Of a stretch of 64,000 bases of DNA, positions 63,427-64,000 are shown piece by piece. Where the stretch lies: positions 1 through 64,000 of the forward strand of contig JAKJXP020000124.1 of the NCBI GenBank assembly GCA_022225965.2, written 5' to 3'. The notes below the pieces were generated by a model that did no database searches, was not told the origin of the DNA, and worked only from the letters and a program-made list of their open reading frames with translations. Each line of letters begins with the position of its first letter. Positions within the stretch are counted from its first letter, which is position 1. Both the position numbers and the translations under genes were made by a program. This DNA is from Diatrype stigma (Eukaryota > Ascomycota > Sordariomycetes > Xylariales > Diatrypaceae).

Positions 63427-64000
63427 CTCGCATACCCGCCCACTGTCGGCCTGTAGGGGAAGTTCCGTAAGTAGGTAGGTAGGTACGTACGATCTGGTAG
63501 ATCAAAGCTGCATGTGCTGTAAGGTCAACTTTTCTCCAGTACTTTTACTGTTACTTACCTCAGGGCTCTCAAAAGTTCCGCCAATCTGCATGCAAGCCCA
63601 AGTTGACAGACCTAATTCCACAAACTCCACAGCTTTCACACAACACGAACAGATTTGGGGACTGGCTGGAACAATTAGATCAGAGCGGTTTGCGTAGAAA
63701 AGTACAAGACATCAGATATTGAATTGAAGCCGGGTATCTTATGGAAATTCTTCTTTGGTGCAAAACAAAACAGATTGAGAATTGCCTTGGAAGTTGTATA
63801 CCTAAGGCAGGGGAGGCAGGCAGTTGCAGAAGCGTGTAGCTCCAGCTTCACTTTACCCTGAAATATGTGGCTGATCAGATCGAATTTCCGAATGTTTGTC
63901 TGTATGTAGTATGTACGAAGTATGTTGGTTCAGTTCAGGGGTTTGATGCCCCAACGCCCTGACGCCGGCTGGTTGTGTCAGTTGCTAACTTGCTGCCACT
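63427..64000. other. Upstream of NDK to window end, no gene seen
   Basis: Presumed promoter of NDK with a TAGG tetramer run (63471-63484). The end of the window shows no protein-like ORF. Confidence 0.5.

Noticed and set aside
1..64000. CRISPR array or prokaryotic operon structure
   Set aside because: All genes are eukaryotic with spliceosomal introns, and the tandem repeats found have no unique spacers.

Overview
The window is nuclear DNA of a filamentous ascomycete (Pezizomycotina, most likely a Sordariomycete). The basis is dense genes on both strands with short introns (about 45-120 bp, GT...AG, usually with a CTAAC/CTGAC-like branch site), typical fungal housekeeping proteins (Lsg1, Ltv1, Cym1, ornithine decarboxylase, NDK, taxilin, a fungal ZW10), a single dispersed 5S rRNA gene, an intron-containing tRNA-Leu, and no operons. 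Functions are named from protein families recognised by eye. No database search was possible, and exon borders were chosen by reading frame and splice consensus.

Layout. 0-16 kb is a compact housekeeping block: a terminal exon of an unrecognised gene (93-324), a seven-exon ZW10/Dsl1-type tethering protein (minus), an M16 metalloprotease (plus), a small Cys-rich protein (minus), then the GTPase Lsg1 (minus) and Ltv1 (plus), which diverge from one 604-bp promoter. 17-26 kb holds taxilin (minus), a tRNA-Leu(AAG) beside a truncated copy of itself, a 467-bp non-autonomous transposon flanked by an 8-bp duplication, and the mitochondrial peptidase Cym1. 26-38 kb is gene-poor and accessory in character: a family-1 glycosyltransferase and a 14-helix type MFS transporter, both intronless and very GC-rich, an acidic helix-turn-helix protein with an expanded Ala-Asp repeat, and almost 5 kb without a convincing gene but with foldback and minisatellite sequence. 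38-52 kb holds ornithine decarboxylase with an unusually ATG-poor leader, a GPI-anchored secreted protein, a HAD-IIA phosphatase of the CECR5 type, an AT-rich inverted-repeat element, an aldo-keto reductase, the 5S rRNA gene and a short-chain dehydrogenase. 52-64 kb holds a large AAA+ ATPase divergent from a STAND/NLR-like protein that lacks a P-loop, a Ca3427-like periplasmic-binding-fold protein, a mitochondrial membrane protein, and nucleoside diphosphate kinase, whose reading frame stays open far upstream of the normal start.

How the genes relate. Most are independent. Functional pairings that can be argued are Lsg1/Ltv1 (export and maturation of the 60S and 40S subunits) and, more tentatively, the glycosyltransferase/MFS pair (conjugation and efflux) and the AAA+/STAND-like pair (possible non-self recognition or stress ATPases). 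Nothing resembles a complete secondary-metabolite cluster. The most useful leads are the transposon with its target-site duplication, the ODC leader, the AAA/STAND pair, the in-frame NDK extension, the GATA-site minisatellite in the ribosome-biogenesis promoter, and a 10-bp palindrome far more frequent than chance.
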